64,000 bases of DNA from Pleionea litopenaei (GTDB taxonomy: Bacteria; Pseudomonadota; Gammaproteobacteria; Enterobacterales; Kangiellaceae): the NCBI RefSeq assembly GCF_031198435.1, contig NZ_CP133548.1, positions 1,428,501 through 1,492,500 on the forward strand. The letters run 5' to 3'. Below, piece by piece: positions 1 to 13,218 of this stretch. The notes under the pieces are model-generated. The model did no database searches and was not told the DNA's origin. It was given only the letters and a program-made list of their open reading frames with translations. The stretch's first letter is position 1, and every line of letters begins with the position of its first letter. The position numbers and the translations under genes were made by a program.

Positions 1-452
1 CCTCCTAATCTATCGCCTCGCTGCTTTAGAGCCAACCATAAGTCAGTGATCTTTTCTGAAGGGAATTCATTTAACCACTGACCAAACCCACCGTACTCTC
101 TTCGAATATCTGAAATAAAAAGCGCGTTATTTTGTATGGTTTTAACCTTGCGAAGATTTCGAATAATTCTCTCATCACTCGCTTTACGCTCTACCATTTC
201 AGGCGGCATCATTAAAATCTTATCTATATTAAACTGAAAGAAAACTTCTTCGAAATTCTTCCACTTATTTTCAACGACACGCCAAACAAATCCTGATTGA
301 AAAACTTTCTTTGTCATTTCAGCAAGATAACGTTCATCGGGAATTTTTTTTAACGCATTATTAGTTCTAGGTTTACCCAGCATCGCTAATAACGCTTTTT
401 CTCCACCTTTACGTTCTGCTGCTCGTTGATAAATCGTTTGAAAGGATTCCAC
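1..452 (-). CDS. DNA-3-methyladenine glycosylase I family protein, partial (3' end beyond window)
   Basis: Base-excision repair glycosylase of the HhH-GPD superfamily that removes alkylated purines. About 150 codons lie in the window and the C-terminus is cut by the left edge. The GTG start at 452 is preceded by GAGGG with 7 nt spacing; an ATG 4 nt upstream is out of frame and stops quickly. The protein opens with an ESFQTIYQRAAERKGGEKA-type N-terminus, then LAEMTKKVFQSGFVWRVVENKW and a late KQRGDRLGG. I recognise these as typical of the Tag-like (COG2818) group common in proteobacteria, which differs from E. coli Tag. The gene lies downstream of rpoS, beyond a terminator, so it is probably a separate transcript. 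Catalytic residues past the edge cannot be checked. Confidence 0.8.
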   Translation of the reverse strand, partial: MESFQTIYQRAAERKGGEKALLAMLGKPRTNNALKKIPDERYLAEMTKKVFQSGFVWRVVENKWKNFEEVFFQFNIDKILMMPPEMVERKASDERIIRNLRKVKTIQNNALFISDIRREYGGFGQWLNEFPSEKITDLWLALKQRGDRLG

Positions 453-515
453 TCATTTGCCCTCAATGAAAATTACTCATCTATTGTGCCAGCAATTATC
501 AAATAATCCAGACAT

Positions 516-543
516 AAAAAAGCCCACAAATAGTGGGCTTTTT
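516..543 (-). terminator. Rho-independent terminator after rpoS
   Basis: A 7-bp GC-rich stem (AGCCCAC at 521-527 with GTGGGCT at 533-539) and a 5-nt loop are flanked by an A-run on the left and a T-run on the right. It can therefore act in both directions. It lies about 70 nt beyond the rpoS stop and upstream of the glycosylase gene. Confidence 0.8.
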
Positions 544-584
544 CGGAGAGGATTGTTACGAGCAGGCTATGGTCTGAATTAGTC

Positions 585-616
585 TCTATCTAACTTACGC
601 TCTATCTAACTTACGC
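585..616. repeat. Perfect 16-bp tandem duplication spanning the rpoS stop codon
   Basis: TCTATCTAACTTACGC occurs twice back to back (585-600 and 601-616). The right copy contains the rpoS stop (611-613). The left copy lies just past it, so the duplication adds untranslated sequence and leaves the encoded protein end intact. Confidence 0.9.
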
Positions 617-1564
617 TCTAAATAGAGCCTCTAGAGACAATCCCTGCTTTTCTAACAAATGACGTAAACGTCGCAATGCTTCGACTTGAATTTGTCTGAC
701 ACGCTCACGAGTCAAGCCAATTTCGACCCCGACTTCTTCAAGCGTTGACGGCTCATAATTTAACAAACCAAATCGTCGAGCAATAACTTCTCGTTGCTTT
801 TCACCGAGCTCACCTAGCCAGTGTTCAATGTTGTTCTTTAAGTCATCGTCTTGCAATTGCTCAGCAGGCCCGAGATCTCTGTCATCGGCGATAGTATCTA
901 ATAACGATTTATCTGAGTCAGCCATAAACGGTGTATCAACCGACGCAATTCGCTCGTTGAGACCGAGTAGTCGTGACACGTCTTCGACTGGCTTATCGAG
1001 TTTCTCGGCAATTTCTTCTGCCGTCGGCTCATGATCAAGCGTTTGCGCTAATTCTCGAGAAGCTCTCAAATAAACATTTAATTCTTTAACAACATGAATC
1101 GGCAAGCGAATGGTTCTAGTTTGATTCATGATCGCGCGTTCGATGGTTTGACGGATCCACCATGTCGCGTAGGTTGAAAATCTGAAACCGCGCTCGGGGT
1201 CAAATTTCTCGACAGCTCGAATTAAACCTAAGTTACCTTCTTCGATCAGATCGAGCAGTGCTAAGCCACGGTTGGTATAACGACGCGCAATCTTGACCAC
1301 TAAACGTAGATTACTCTCGATCATTTTGGCTCGAGATTTATCACACCCACGTTGAGCTTTGCGTGAATAGAACACTTCTTCTTCAGCCGTTAGAAGGGCG
1401 TTCACGCCTATTTCGCCAAGATATAATTGAGTTGCGTCCAACGATTTTTCATGGACTTTATGATATTCGGCATACTCTTCTGATAGAGAATCAGCGACCG
1501 AACTGGAAGTTTCAACGTCCTCACTAGAGTCGTCTTGGAATATGACTTCTTGTTGTTTGCTCAT
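611..1564 (-). CDS. rpoS: RNA polymerase sigma factor RpoS (sigma-38)
   Basis: General stress / stationary-phase sigma factor. At 317 aa it is close to the family length. Visible parts: an acidic N-terminus (region 1.1 remnant); region 1.2 with [11 protein letters not shown]; region 2 with the [27 protein letters not shown] core-binding stretch, shown here only by its key residues, and [17 protein letters not shown], the -10 reading segment; then regions 3 and 4 with an [15 protein letters not shown] helix-turn-helix. It ends EALFRA, like E. coli RpoS. A good ribosome site (GAGGTGAG) sits just before the ATG. It follows nlpD by 99 nt, the classic arrangement in which the main rpoS promoter lies inside nlpD. 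Confidence 0.97.
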   Translation of the reverse strand: MSKQQEVIFQDDSSEDVETSSSVADSLSEEYAEYHKVHEKSLDATQLYLGEIGVNALLTAEEEVFYSRKAQRGCDKSRAKMIESNLRLVVKIARRYTNRGLALLDLIEEGNLGLIRAVEKFDPERGFRFSTYATWWIRQTIERAIMNQTRTIRLPIHVVKELNVYLRASRELAQTLDHEPTAEEIAEKLDKPVEDVSRLLGLNERIASVDTPFMADSDKSLLDTIADDRDLGPAEQLQDDDLKNNIEHWLGELGEKQREVIARRFGLLNYEPSTLEEVGVEIGLTRERVRQIQVEALRRLRHLLEKQGLSLEALFRA

Positions 1565-1663
1565 AACTCACCTCTCCACTAAAAACTGCGGTTGTCCGCA
1601 TTGTTTTGCCTAGCGAGAAACGCATCATCCTGAGGGTTCCACGCTCGGAATTCTTTACTTTTT

Positions 1664-2593
1664 TTATAGTTTTGGTAAGTACTTAATCGGGTCGACTGGC
1701 TTACCTCGGTAACGAATTTCAAAATGTAACTTACTTTGATCCGCACCACTGTTACCTATATCGGCAATAACCTGCCCAGCTTTAACAATTTCATTCTCTT
1801 TCACATGAATTTTGCTGTTATGGGCATATGCGCTTAGAAAGTCATCATTGTGCTTCACAATAATTAAATTGCCGTAGCCTTTAAGCGCGTTACCGCGGTA
1901 TACCACTCTACCCTGGGCAGCAGCTCTAACTGCTTCCCCCGGTCTCCCCGAAATATCGACCCCTTTGTTGCCGTATAATCCATCGGAAAAACCATCAATA
2001 ATTGAGCCCTTCACGGGCCAGTGCCATCGAGCAATTTTGACACCCGAGTAATGAGCATTACCTGAACTCTTAGGAGCTTGTCGAGTACTTTTTGAACTTT
2101 TTTTGACCTGTGCAACACTTTCAACTGGTTTATTAGACTTTTGCTGAGAGTGAGCCCTAACCTTTGAAGACTTACTGTTGTTGGAGTCGGCAATTTTCGA
2201 TTCTTGTATAGGCAAGTTAAGCGCTTGAAAAACCGCTCGTTTTAGTTTGCTTTCATCAAATGAGGCTTGCTCCACAACACTTTGCTGCAGTGCAAAATTT
2301 AATTTTTGCCCTGGATAAATTCGATAATCATTATCAATTCGATTTAGGTCGGCTAGTTCGCGATAATCGACACCGTATCGCCAAGCAATAGAAAAGAGCG
2401 TATCGCCCTCTTCAACTAAATGAAATTCAGGTAGATTTTCATCCGCTACCTGTTGATTACTAGGAGGATTGTAGTCGTAAGAAAGGTTAACCACTGGTGC
2501 TGGTACGTGGTGGCCACACGCAAACAACCCCGCCGTAACCAAAGCATACGTCAGGGGTCGAAACAAACGAACTGCATAACTACGTCGGTTCAT
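1664..2593 (-). CDS. nlpD: NlpD-like lipoprotein (LysM + degenerate LytM/M23), activator of cell-wall amidases
   Basis: Envelope lipoprotein that activates peptidoglycan amidases at septation. A signal peptide with lipobox LFAC puts the lipidated Cys at about residue 26. A LysM domain follows at about 60-105 (EEGDTLFSIAWRYGVD, IYPGQKLNF), then a Ser/Lys-rich linker and a C-terminal M23 domain. The zinc ligands are degraded: NKGVDI replaces HxGxD and KLHF replaces HLHF, while YAH is kept. This fits the non-catalytic NlpD class. The start is uncertain: a TTG at 2614 would add 7 residues, but the ATG at 2593 gives a better-shaped signal peptide. It precedes rpoS, as in enterics and pseudomonads. 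Confidence 0.92.
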   Translation of the reverse strand: MNRRSYAVRLFRPLTYALVTAGLFACGHHVPAPVVNLSYDYNPPSNQQVADENLPEFHLVEEGDTLFSIAWRYGVDYRELADLNRIDNDYRIYPGQKLNFALQQSVVEQASFDESKLKRAVFQALNLPIQESKIADSNNSKSSKVRAHSQQKSNKPVESVAQVKKSSKSTRQAPKSSGNAHYSGVKIARWHWPVKGSIIDGFSDGLYGNKGVDISGRPGEAVRAAAQGRVVYRGNALKGYGNLIIVKHNDDFLSAYAHNSKIHVKENEIVKAGQVIADIGNSGADQSKLHFEIRYRGKPVDPIKYLPKL

Positions 2594-2669
2594 CTTTGCC
2601 ACACTTAATACCAACCCTTTGATTTTAATGAAAAAAACAGGAGAAAGGCCGGGGTTTTTACTGTTGTTT

Positions 2670-2723
2670 AAACTTAATTAGTTCACTTTTAAATCTCAAT
2701 AACTTAAAAGTAAATTTAAGTTT
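2670..2723. repeat. AT-rich nested inverted repeat between the DedA gene and nlpD
   Basis: Outer arms AAACTTAA (2670-2677) and TTAAGTTT (2716-2723) enclose inner arms ACTTTTAA (2685-2692) and TTAAAAGT (2704-2711) around an 11-nt loop. It could end the surE-pcm-dedA transcript or serve as an AT-rich regulatory site before nlpD. It lacks the GC-rich stem of a strong terminator. Confidence 0.55.
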
Positions 2724-2741
2724 AGCTTGTAACTCCATGAT

Positions 2742-3323
2742 TTATAGGTATTTGTATAACAAATATCCGAATACTGCAAGTAAAATAACGCTCCAGCCCA
2801 ACCAGTCAATGATTGGCTTTAAGCGTCGCTCTATGGTGTCGCCGCCCCAGTACATTAAGCCAGCAACGAGATAGAAACGTGCAGCTCGTCCAATAACAGA
2901 GGCAAAAAGAAAGGGAAGCAAGGCCATTCCGATAACGCCAGCACTCACCGTAAAAAGCTTGTAAGGCACGGGAGAAAAGCCAGCAATGAACACCACCATC
3001 CATCCATACTCATTCATCCAATGTTTAACGGTATCAAGACGCTCGGCGTAACCCATCGACTCAATGTAGGGAAAGATAACATCAAACAATTCGGCACCTA
3101 GCCAATACCCAATCAGGCCACCAACCACAGACGTTAACGTACAAACGGTCGCATAGAACCACGCCTTGTTTCGATTCGCGAGCGCCATAGGTGCCAACAT
3201 TACATCAACGGGAATCGGGAAAAATACCGATTCAGCGATGCTCATGCCACCCAAATAATAAACCGCATGTTTATGGGCAGCCCATCGCAAGCAACGGTCA
3301 TACATTGCACTAAAAATTTTCAT
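2742..3323 (-). CDS. DedA/YqaA family inner-membrane protein
   Basis: Polytopic membrane protein of the DedA (SNARE-associated, PF09335) superfamily. The superfamily is linked to lipid-carrier recycling and proton-motive-force maintenance, but this YqaA subgroup has no firm role. At 193 aa it has the short YqaA length. It shows ESVFFPIPVDVML near residue 30, a glycine-rich TM (GGLIGYWLG), the amphipathic FSPVPYKLFTVSAG stretch and a GRAARF motif near 150, then a C-terminal TM. It follows pcm by 24 nt and is probably in the surE-pcm transcript. Confidence 0.88.
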   Translation of the reverse strand: MKIFSAMYDRCLRWAAHKHAVYYLGGMSIAESVFFPIPVDVMLAPMALANRNKAWFYATVCTLTSVVGGLIGYWLGAELFDVIFPYIESMGYAERLDTVKHWMNEYGWMVVFIAGFSPVPYKLFTVSAGVIGMALLPFLFASVIGRAARFYLVAGLMYWGGDTIERRLKPIIDWLGWSVILLAVFGYLLYKYL

Positions 3324-3347
3324 AGCAGAAATTTCTCTAAGACGTGA

Positions 3348-4016
3348 TTATTCGATGGTTCCAGCTAGCAAAGGAACAAACTTAACCTTCTCTAAGCTCA
3401 TTTGCTGTAACTCACCATCGACTTTTTGCAATAGAATCAACTCTTGTTCGCCCGTTTGACTTCCAACGGGAATAACTAAGCGGCCGCCTTCGTTCAGCTG
3501 CTCTACCAGTGCTCCTGGGATAGATTCTGGTGCGGCGGTTACAATTATGGCATCGTAAGGAGCCTTCTCCGACCAACCTTGAAAGCCGTCTCCATGGCGA
3601 TAATAAATATTGAACGCGCGCAGGTTTCGTAACCGTTTTTGAGCAATACGCTGCAGGGGACCAATGCGTTCAACGGTATATACCTCTTTGAACATTTGAG
3701 CGAGCACAGCGGTTTGGTAACCGGAACCCGTGCCTATCTCTAGAACCCGATCCATCACGCCCGTATCAAGCAATAACTCACTCATTCTTGCAACAATAAA
3801 TGGTTGAGAAATAGTCTGTCCCATACCAATGGGAAGCGCTGTATCTTCGTAAGCGCGATGGGAAATAGCCTCATCAACAAACAAATGACGCGGTGTATTA
3901 GCAATGATATTCAACACCGTTTGGTTTTGAATACCTTCTTCTTTTAGACGGTTCACAAGACGTTCGCGTGTTCTTTGCGAGGTCATTCCGATTCCGGACA
4001 CTTGAAATGAATTCAT
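3348..4016 (-). CDS. pcm: Protein-L-isoaspartate O-methyltransferase
   Basis: Uses S-adenosylmethionine to methylate isoaspartyl residues and so start their repair. Seen: [19 protein letters not shown], the conserved substrate loop; [16 protein letters not shown], the SAM motif I; and [12 protein letters not shown], the post-II motif. The ATG at 4016 overlaps the surE stop (ATGA), which argues for coupling. ATGs at 4031 and 3986 are alternatives; the last gives an N-terminus nearest E. coli Pcm. The surE-pcm pairing is conserved in gammaproteobacteria and fits a stationary-phase survival role. Confidence 0.95.
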   Translation of the reverse strand: MNSFQVSGIGMTSQRTRERLVNRLKEEGIQNQTVLNIIANTPRHLFVDEAISHRAYEDTALPIGMGQTISQPFIVARMSELLLDTGVMDRVLEIGTGSGYQTAVLAQMFKEVYTVERIGPLQRIAQKRLRNLRAFNIYYRHGDGFQGWSEKAPYDAIIVTAAPESIPGALVEQLNEGGRLVIPVGSQTGEQELILLQKVDGELQQMSLEKVKFVPLLAGTIE

Positions 4017-4759
4017 AGCTCCGACACCCACTCCCCAACTGGTTCAAATACATCGTAAGCCGTTAAATCGACAGTAATTGGAGTTATCGATACAAAAAAA
4101 TGCTCAACGGCATAGAAATCAGTCCCTTCCGCTACGTCTTGTGCGCCTGGCGTTGGACCTATCCAGTACACCGTCTGTCCTTTGGGATCTTTTGTTGGAA
4201 CTATAGTATCAGCTCTATGGCGACTTCCCAAGCGCGTTAAACGATATCCAGCAATTTTTTCCAGAGGGCAATCAGGAACATTAATATTTAAAATTTGCGA
4301 GCTACTTAGTTCGGCTGCGCTCAAGCGCTCTAACACCCTAGAAACAACCACCGCGGCAGTGTTGTAATGTTGTTCGCTGGAACCGACGCAAGAAACGGCA
4401 ATGGCGGGAAAGCCAAGGGAACGTCCCTCCATTGCAGCAGCGACAGTGCCACTATACAGCACATCGTCTCCGAGATTTGCCCCTCGATTGATGCCGGCAA
4501 TCACTATGTCAGGTTTTTGCGGCATTAAGTGGTAGGTTCCCAAATGAACACAATCCGTCGGCGTCCCCGAAACCGAATAAAAACCATTGGAGCGTTGTTT
4601 TACCCTGATGGGTACTTCGAGTGTTAAAGAATTCGACGCTCCGGAGCAATTGCGATCGGGTGCCACAACCGTTACTTGATGTTTCTTCGAAAGTTGCTTG
4701 TACAGTTGCTCAAGGCCAGGTGAAAAATACCCATCATCATTACTCAATAAAATATTCAT
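4013..4759 (-). CDS. surE: 5'/3'-nucleotidase SurE
   Basis: Divalent-metal-dependent survival-protein nucleotidase that acts on nucleoside monophosphates. At 248 aa it has the family length. The N-terminal [15 protein letters not shown] carries the paired metal-binding Asp residues. [15 protein letters not shown] and [11 protein letters not shown] complete the active site, with [20 protein letters not shown] holding the metal-site Asn. It lies 12 nt after truD and shares four bases with pcm. Confidence 0.97.
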   Translation of the reverse strand: MNILLSNDDGYFSPGLEQLYKQLSKKHQVTVVAPDRNCSGASNSLTLEVPIRVKQRSNGFYSVSGTPTDCVHLGTYHLMPQKPDIVIAGINRGANLGDDVLYSGTVAAAMEGRSLGFPAIAVSCVGSSEQHYNTAAVVVSRVLERLSAAELSSSQILNINVPDCPLEKIAGYRLTRLGSRHRADTIVPTKDPKGQTVYWIGPTPGAQDVAEGTDFYAVEHFFVSITPITVDLTAYDVFEPVGEWVSEL

Positions 4760-4771
4760 GATGCTATCCTG

Positions 4772-5827
4772 TTAGCCGGCATTGCGATGCTTCGGGGCCG
4801 CATCTTCAACACTGCCCAACTCATGCAGTAACGCCGTTGCATAACTGCCGCTTGACAGTGCAAAACTCAACTCTAAATCGTCATCAGAATTCATCCATTG
4901 CCAACTCAAGTTTCCTGGAATGACCCGCAACGAACGAAAGTCTGTTTTTCCCGGAAGAAATTCAAGGCAATCGGCATACTCTTCCCAGGTTTTAAGTAAG
5001 TCATCAGACAGCGGAGGTTGCAAAGAAAAGATATCTTTTCCAGGCAGCGGGCCTGCCACATGGACATCACCCGCTAATAATCGACCACTCAAGTCTTCGT
5101 CTTCAGCGTCATAAACAAAAAACGATCGAGTTGAGTTTAAGTTGATACGATCTCCGGTCATTGGACGCTGCCAGTGTTCAGATGAGATTCGAGACGCTAA
5201 AAATTGATTAAAGAACCAAGAACGAATAGCTGACAAATAGATCGATTGTTGAGACTTTTTAAAGCGTCTTTTTTGTACCAACATTGCCCGTGCTTTTGAT
5301 AAGTTATTCATTGCGAATCCGAAGCGTTGCTCCCCAAAGTAATTGGGGAACCCTGTTTGAGCAATCTTCTGTAGCCGTTGCTCAATGTCTTCTTTTTCGC
5401 CTTTGACCGCTCGCAGTATTAGTGTAAAACGATTTTCTCGAATGCTGCCAATCTTTAACTTTTTATTATGTCGAACGGTTTTTAGAATGGCGAAGTCGTC
5501 ATGAGTTAACAGCGTTTCAGGTAATGCTTTGCCCGGTAGATAAACACTTAACCACTGACGTGTAACACCGTGTTTATCTTTTAAACCAGCGTGCCCGATA
5601 TCTCGCTCTCTCACACCCAGCCATTGAGCAATATGTTTGATTACCCACTGCGTATTAGCATTTCGCTTCTCTACCCATAAAAATTCATGCTCACCGTCAC
5701 CTGACAGTTCAAACGAAAGCTCTTCTTCAACAATAAAATCTTCTGGCGAACTTTTATATTTTGCTGCCGCAATCACCGGACTTTGACTAGGTTTCCATGG
5801 AAAAGATATTTCAGAATTAGATTGCAT
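4772..5827 (-). CDS. truD: tRNA pseudouridine(13) synthase TruD
   Basis: Forms pseudouridine at position 13 of tRNA-Glu. The catalytic Asp lies in [15 protein letters not shown] near residue 80. An N-terminal DFIVEEEL stretch and NYFGEQRFG are the other family hallmarks. The ATG at 5827 overlaps the ispF end by 11 nt; a GTG at 5839 in the same frame is a possible earlier start. The ispD-ispF-truD-surE-pcm order is standard in this class. Confidence 0.95.
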   Translation of the reverse strand: MQSNSEISFPWKPSQSPVIAAAKYKSSPEDFIVEEELSFELSGDGEHEFLWVEKRNANTQWVIKHIAQWLGVRERDIGHAGLKDKHGVTRQWLSVYLPGKALPETLLTHDDFAILKTVRHNKKLKIGSIRENRFTLILRAVKGEKEDIEQRLQKIAQTGFPNYFGEQRFGFAMNNLSKARAMLVQKRRFKKSQQSIYLSAIRSWFFNQFLASRISSEHWQRPMTGDRINLNSTRSFFVYDAEDEDLSGRLLAGDVHVAGPLPGKDIFSLQPPLSDDLLKTWEEYADCLEFLPGKTDFRSLRVIPGNLSWQWMNSDDDLELSFALSSGSYATALLHELGSVEDAAPKHRNAG

Positions 5828-6308
5828 TCGCTTTCTCACTCATTAGCAACACAACAGCATGAACGGCAATGCCCTCTTTGCGTCCAACATACCCCATTTT
5901 TTCTGTCGTCGTTGCTTTGATATTAACTTGCTCAAGTTCACTTTGTAGATCGTCACAGACACATTTTCTCATCGACTCTATGTAGTTCGATAATCGCGGT
6001 GTCTGAGCAACGATAGTGACATCTAAGTTGCCTAATTTATACTGCTTGTCGACCATCATTTGAGTTACCCGTCGAAGTAACTCTCGACTGTCTATTCCCG
6101 AAAATTCAGGTGACTGATCAGAAAAATGAAATCCTATATCACGCAAAGCTAATGCGCCTAAAATCGCATCGCAAATAGCGTGCAACACAACGTCGCCATC
6201 AGAATGTGCCAACAAACCAATGTTTGATGGAACCGTCACTCCACCAAGAATTAGCGGTGGTTCGCCACCAAACTTGTGTGCATCAAAGCCATGCCCGATT
6301 CGCATCAT
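5817..6308 (-). CDS. ispF: 2-C-methyl-D-erythritol 2,4-cyclodiphosphate synthase
   Basis: Fifth step of the MEP isoprenoid pathway, cyclising CDP-methylerythritol 2-phosphate. The 163-aa length is typical. [11 protein letters not shown] supplies the Asp and His zinc ligands, [15 protein letters not shown] the third, and [15 protein letters not shown] the nucleotide-binding part. The start overlaps the ispD stop by four bases (ATGA), so the two MEP enzymes are translationally coupled. Confidence 0.97.
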   Translation of the reverse strand: MMRIGHGFDAHKFGGEPPLILGGVTVPSNIGLLAHSDGDVVLHAICDAILGALALRDIGFHFSDQSPEFSGIDSRELLRRVTQMMVDKQYKLGNLDVTIVAQTPRLSNYIESMRKCVCDDLQSELEQVNIKATTTEKMGYVGRKEGIAVHAVVLLMSEKANAI

Positions 6309-7015
6309 TTACCGTTACCACTCTCTCTTAGTTGCAGCACTTGCTCTACCAGCTGCAAGTCACTGGGATAAGTTACTTTCAAATTGTCATGCTTAGCCAA
6401 TACATACTCAAGCGACTCACCGATCAACTCTAGGGCTTGCCCTTCATCGGTTACCACCTGTTGTAGCCCATCAGCGTTTATCAGTGCCTGATACAAAGTT
6501 TTAGCCGAGGTGACTTGAGGTGTTAAAGCGCGCACTAAAGTAGCTCTGTCGACCGTTTTAATAACGTGTGAACCGTCAACTTGTTTTATGGTGTCCACCA
6601 CTGGAGAGGCCAATATGGCAGACACTGAACGATTAAAACTCCGTTCTACAAGGTGTTGCCAATCGTCAAAGTGTAAACATGGCCGAGCCGCGTCATGCAC
6701 CGCAACCCAGGCAGTATCATCTTGCTGCAGTACATAGGAGACACCGTTCATTACCGAGTCTTTACGTTCTGCACCACCTGAAATAATGGTCAATTTGGAG
6801 TATTTCTGACATAAACGATCGAGTAACTCAGAAGGTTCAGCCATTATAACAATCTGCTTAACACGTGGATCTCGATGAAATAACTCGATGGAGTATTCAA
6901 TGATCAACTTTCCGTTAAGTTCCAAAAAAGGTTTGGGCGTTGCGAGCCCCATTCTCGACGCTCGCCCAGCCGCCGGTATCAACACCCAAAGTGACGGAGA
7001 TGGGTTTGCAGACAT
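6305..7015 (-). CDS. ispD: 2-C-methyl-D-erythritol 4-phosphate cytidylyltransferase
   Basis: Third MEP-pathway enzyme; joins MEP to CTP. The N-terminal [12 protein letters not shown] is the nucleotide-binding loop, followed by [17 protein letters not shown] holds the catalytic-site Asp and Arg, and [10 protein letters not shown] lies in the dimer arm. At 236 aa it is full length. It sits 8 nt after ftsB, a conserved neighbour. Confidence 0.97.
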   Translation of the reverse strand: MSANPSPSLWVLIPAAGRASRMGLATPKPFLELNGKLIIEYSIELFHRDPRVKQIVIMAEPSELLDRLCQKYSKLTIISGGAERKDSVMNGVSYVLQQDDTAWVAVHDAARPCLHFDDWQHLVERSFNRSVSAILASPVVDTIKQVDGSHVIKTVDRATLVRALTPQVTSAKTLYQALINADGLQQVVTDEGQALELIGESLEYVLAKHDNLKVTYPSDLQLVEQVLQLRESGNGK

Positions 7016-7023
7016 TCGTATTG

Positions 7024-7302
7024 TTACTTTTTATCAGATACGAAACGGAAAAAAGTTTCGCCGGGCTTAATCATCCCTAAATGAAGGCGAGCGTACTGCT
7101 CTATCGCTTGATCGTTGTTGCGTAACGCTTTAACTTGCTTGTAAAGCTCTTCATTACGAACTTTAAGTTGGTCATTGGCCGCTCGCTGATCGGTGACTTG
7201 TTGATCTAATTTTCGTAGCTCAGCAATGCCGCCATCCGGCGACCACAGACGCACCTGCAGACCTGCTAAGACTAATAGTAAAAAAATCGCCCACCACTTC
7301 AT
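7024..7302 (-). CDS. ftsB: Cell division protein FtsB
   Basis: Small bitopic divisome protein that forms the FtsQ-FtsL-FtsB complex. The 92-aa reading from the ATG at 7302 gives a short cytoplasmic end, one TM (WWAIFLLLVLAGLQVRLW) and a periplasmic coiled coil rich in Leu, Gln and Asn. It ends with ARLHLGMIKPGETFFRF, a recognisable FtsB tail. GAGG lies 8 nt before this ATG; the longer frame start at 7329 falls inside a hairpin and has no ribosome site. The eno-ftsB-ispD order is conserved. Confidence 0.93.
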   Translation of the reverse strand: MKWWAIFLLLVLAGLQVRLWSPDGGIAELRKLDQQVTDQRAANDQLKVRNEELYKQVKALRNNDQAIEQYARLHLGMIKPGETFFRFVSDKK

Positions 7303-7314
7303 GACCAAATCCTC

Positions 7315-7343
7315 GATGATGCTTACCACTGGTAAGCATCATC
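7315..7343. repeat. Perfect 13-bp inverted repeat between eno and ftsB
   Basis: GATGATGCTTACC (7315-7327) and its exact complement (7331-7343) flank a 3-nt loop. In the eno-to-ftsB direction it is not followed by a T-run but by the ftsB ribosome site. It is more likely an attenuating, processing or mRNA-stabilising hairpin than a full terminator. Confidence 0.75.
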
Positions 7344-7355
7344 TATTTCAGTGAG

Positions 7356-9513
<2,158 letters not shown>

Positions 9514-9527
9514 AAGGCCTCCAACGG

Positions 9528-11168
<1,641 letters not shown>

Positions 11169-11305
11169 TTAAAACGTTATCAATATTCCAGTGCTTTCGC
11201 TTCACTGAATATCAGTCTTTCTAGTTCAATCACCCAATAGATAAAACCTACTAAAAACAGTAAGTTATAGACTCTCTACGGCTTGTAATTGAAATTAATA
11301 GTGCG

Positions 11306-11323
11306 GATGCGAGAAGTCGCATC
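11306..11323. repeat. Small perfect hairpin in the pyrG leader region
   Basis: GATGCGA and TCGCATC are separated by GAAG, giving a 7-bp stem with a stable 4-nt loop, about 150 nt before the pyrG start. No T-run follows on either strand, so it is not an obvious terminator. A leader or mRNA-processing role is possible. Confidence 0.5.
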
Positions 11324-11415
11324 AGGACGGGACGTTAGTATATCAAAGAATGCCACCCGCAATCGAGAAAATTCACTGCTTTTTTCACACAAGGGGTCTG
11401 GCAGCACATACGCAT

Positions 11416-13218
11416 TTACTCTGCTTCAGACTTCTCTTGACTCTCTCGCTCTAGAATGAGTTGCCGCTGCTCGTCAATCCAGTGATCGACGGCTTGCTCA
11501 AGTAATGGAATGGAAAGGTTGCCTTGAGTCAAAATCACGCCATGAAAATCAGCCAGGTTGAAGTGGCCTTTAAGCGCTATTTCAGCCCTTTGTCGCAACT
11601 GTCTTAGCGCAGCTTCTGCCGCAGCGCGCTGCGCTAAGAGTCCAGGGGAGACAAGCGTAGAATGGACCAACTGAGAAATGTCTTGTTCGCTAAGAGGTAG
11701 CGTTTGACGCAACAAGCGTTCGACCGACTCTGAGCTCCATCCTCGCTGGTGTTGTGCAATGATCGCGACTAATTGCGCAGATGCCATAAGTTGATTGAGC
11801 ACCACACCCACTTCAGAATATGAATCAAATGCTTGTAGCTCATCGACCAACGTTAAGGCATAAAGAGACCATCCTAACTCGATCGCTGCCTTGGGTAAAA
11901 GCGCCCGGTAAGACAAATCGGGAGCGAACTCCTGTGCTAATGAATATTGAAAATGCCGTCCGGGCGATCCTTCAACCACCACCAAAGGTTTCAGTAGAGC
12001 ATGATTGGCCGTTGCCGGTGAAATCCAATTCAACTGTAAGGTTGCGGCGCGGACAGGTTGCATTTGCGCAGCGCTATACCGAAACACAGGGGCGCCTACC
12101 CGTGCTTGAAAAGTGAGTTTTAGAGTACTGCGCGGAAAATGATTAAATAGTTTAGGTAGCTGCTTGTGAATGGATTTTAGCCAGTTAACCAATTCAATTT
12201 GAGTCGACTGAACATCACTCACAGGTCGCCACTGATTACTCAAAATTGATTGGTAAAAGTCTTGGTCACTTCTAGCGTCAGAGTGAGCCTTACGCAGTTC
12301 ACTGAACGAACGGCTCAATCGGTCGATATCGGTTAACGCTTGGCTCATCAAAGCATCCATGGTTTGATCTTTCAACATGGCCTCTTGGAGGTGTTTTTCA
12401 AAGAGCGAGTCATCGACTTGTCGATACCAAGAGTGCTCTTCCAATAAGGGCAAGTAATCGTTTTCGATAAACGCAATGTAAGAACTTAATGCAGGTAACA
12501 CTTGCGAGTCTATGACTTTGGAGTACTGCAGTATTAAATATTGCTTTTGATTGGCAAGAAACTGCCTCGGCATCTTTGTTATGGGCGCATAAAGGAGGCT
12601 ATTTTCATAACTAGGCACTAAGTGTTGTTTCAATATCCGCAGTTCATTTTCTACCACGGTTCTCGATGGCAGTAGTTTTGATTCGACTCCGATCAGTAAT
12701 CTTTGTTGTGACCGTTCAACAACGGCAGGAAACGCCTTTAACCTATCAAGCCAGAGCTCGTAATCTTCAACCGAATTAAACCGCCACTCACTGTTGCCGC
12801 TACCTAAGATAAACAGTTGATCAAGTTCAGACAAATTGGGTCCTAGTTCTAGCATAGGTTGTGGTATGCTAAATTCAGCTTTGAGACGAAGTAAATCACT
12901 CTCTAAAATCTGTAATAGTTTGTCATTTCCTAACTTCTTTTCTGTAACTTGATTAAGTCGTTTTAGCAAAGCGTCGATTTTCGGAAGCGTCTGTTCATTG
13001 GTTTCAAAGTTTAACGGCAATTGCAATGGCTTAATACCGAGTTGAGACGCTTTAATAGGAAACTTATTGCTGAGTATGTCCTTTAATTCCAAGTCAATGG
13101 CGCGAATTTCTTGGGCAATTGGAGCCTCGCCTTTTGCCATAACAGAAGGGCCAGCAATAAAAGTAAAGACTAAAACAACAATGTATAAATAACTTACAAC
13201 TTGTTCATTTAATTTCAT
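11416..13218 (-). CDS. DUF885-family exported protein with degenerate metal-binding motifs
   Basis: A 600-aa protein with an N-terminal hydrophobic signal segment (about residues 8-27, ending near VMAKG), so probably periplasmic or membrane-anchored. The C-terminal half is recognisable as DUF885 (PF05960), a family thought to be metallopeptidases with HExxPGHHxQ. Here the matching stretch (11951-11983) reads VEGSPGRHFQ: the first His is Val and the first His of PGHH is Arg. The later EGWALYAE-type motif is ELGWSLYAL, losing its second Glu. These changes argue for a non-catalytic or functionally shifted member. It lies between mazG and pyrG, usually adjacent in gammaproteobacteria, so it is probably a lineage-specific insertion. 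Family call moderately sure; function unknown. Confidence 0.75.
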   Translation of the reverse strand: MKLNEQVVSYLYIVVLVFTFIAGPSVMAKGEAPIAQEIRAIDLELKDILSNKFPIKASQLGIKPLQLPLNFETNEQTLPKIDALLKRLNQVTEKKLGNDKLLQILESDLLRLKAEFSIPQPMLELGPNLSELDQLFILGSGNSEWRFNSVEDYELWLDRLKAFPAVVERSQQRLLIGVESKLLPSRTVVENELRILKQHLVPSYENSLLYAPITKMPRQFLANQKQYLILQYSKVIDSQVLPALSSYIAFIENDYLPLLEEHSWYRQVDDSLFEKHLQEAMLKDQTMDALMSQALTDIDRLSRSFSELRKAHSDARSDQDFYQSILSNQWRPVSDVQSTQIELVNWLKSIHKQLPKLFNHFPRSTLKLTFQARVGAPVFRYSAAQMQPVRAATLQLNWISPATANHALLKPLVVVEGSPGRHFQYSLAQEFAPDLSYRALLPKAAIELGWSLYALTLVDELQAFDSYSEVGVVLNQLMASAQLVAIIAQHQRGWSSESVERLLRQTLPLSEQDISQLVHSTLVSPGLLAQRAAAEAALRQLRQRAEIALKGHFNLADFHGVILTQGNLSIPLLEQAVDHWIDEQRQLILERESQEKSEAE

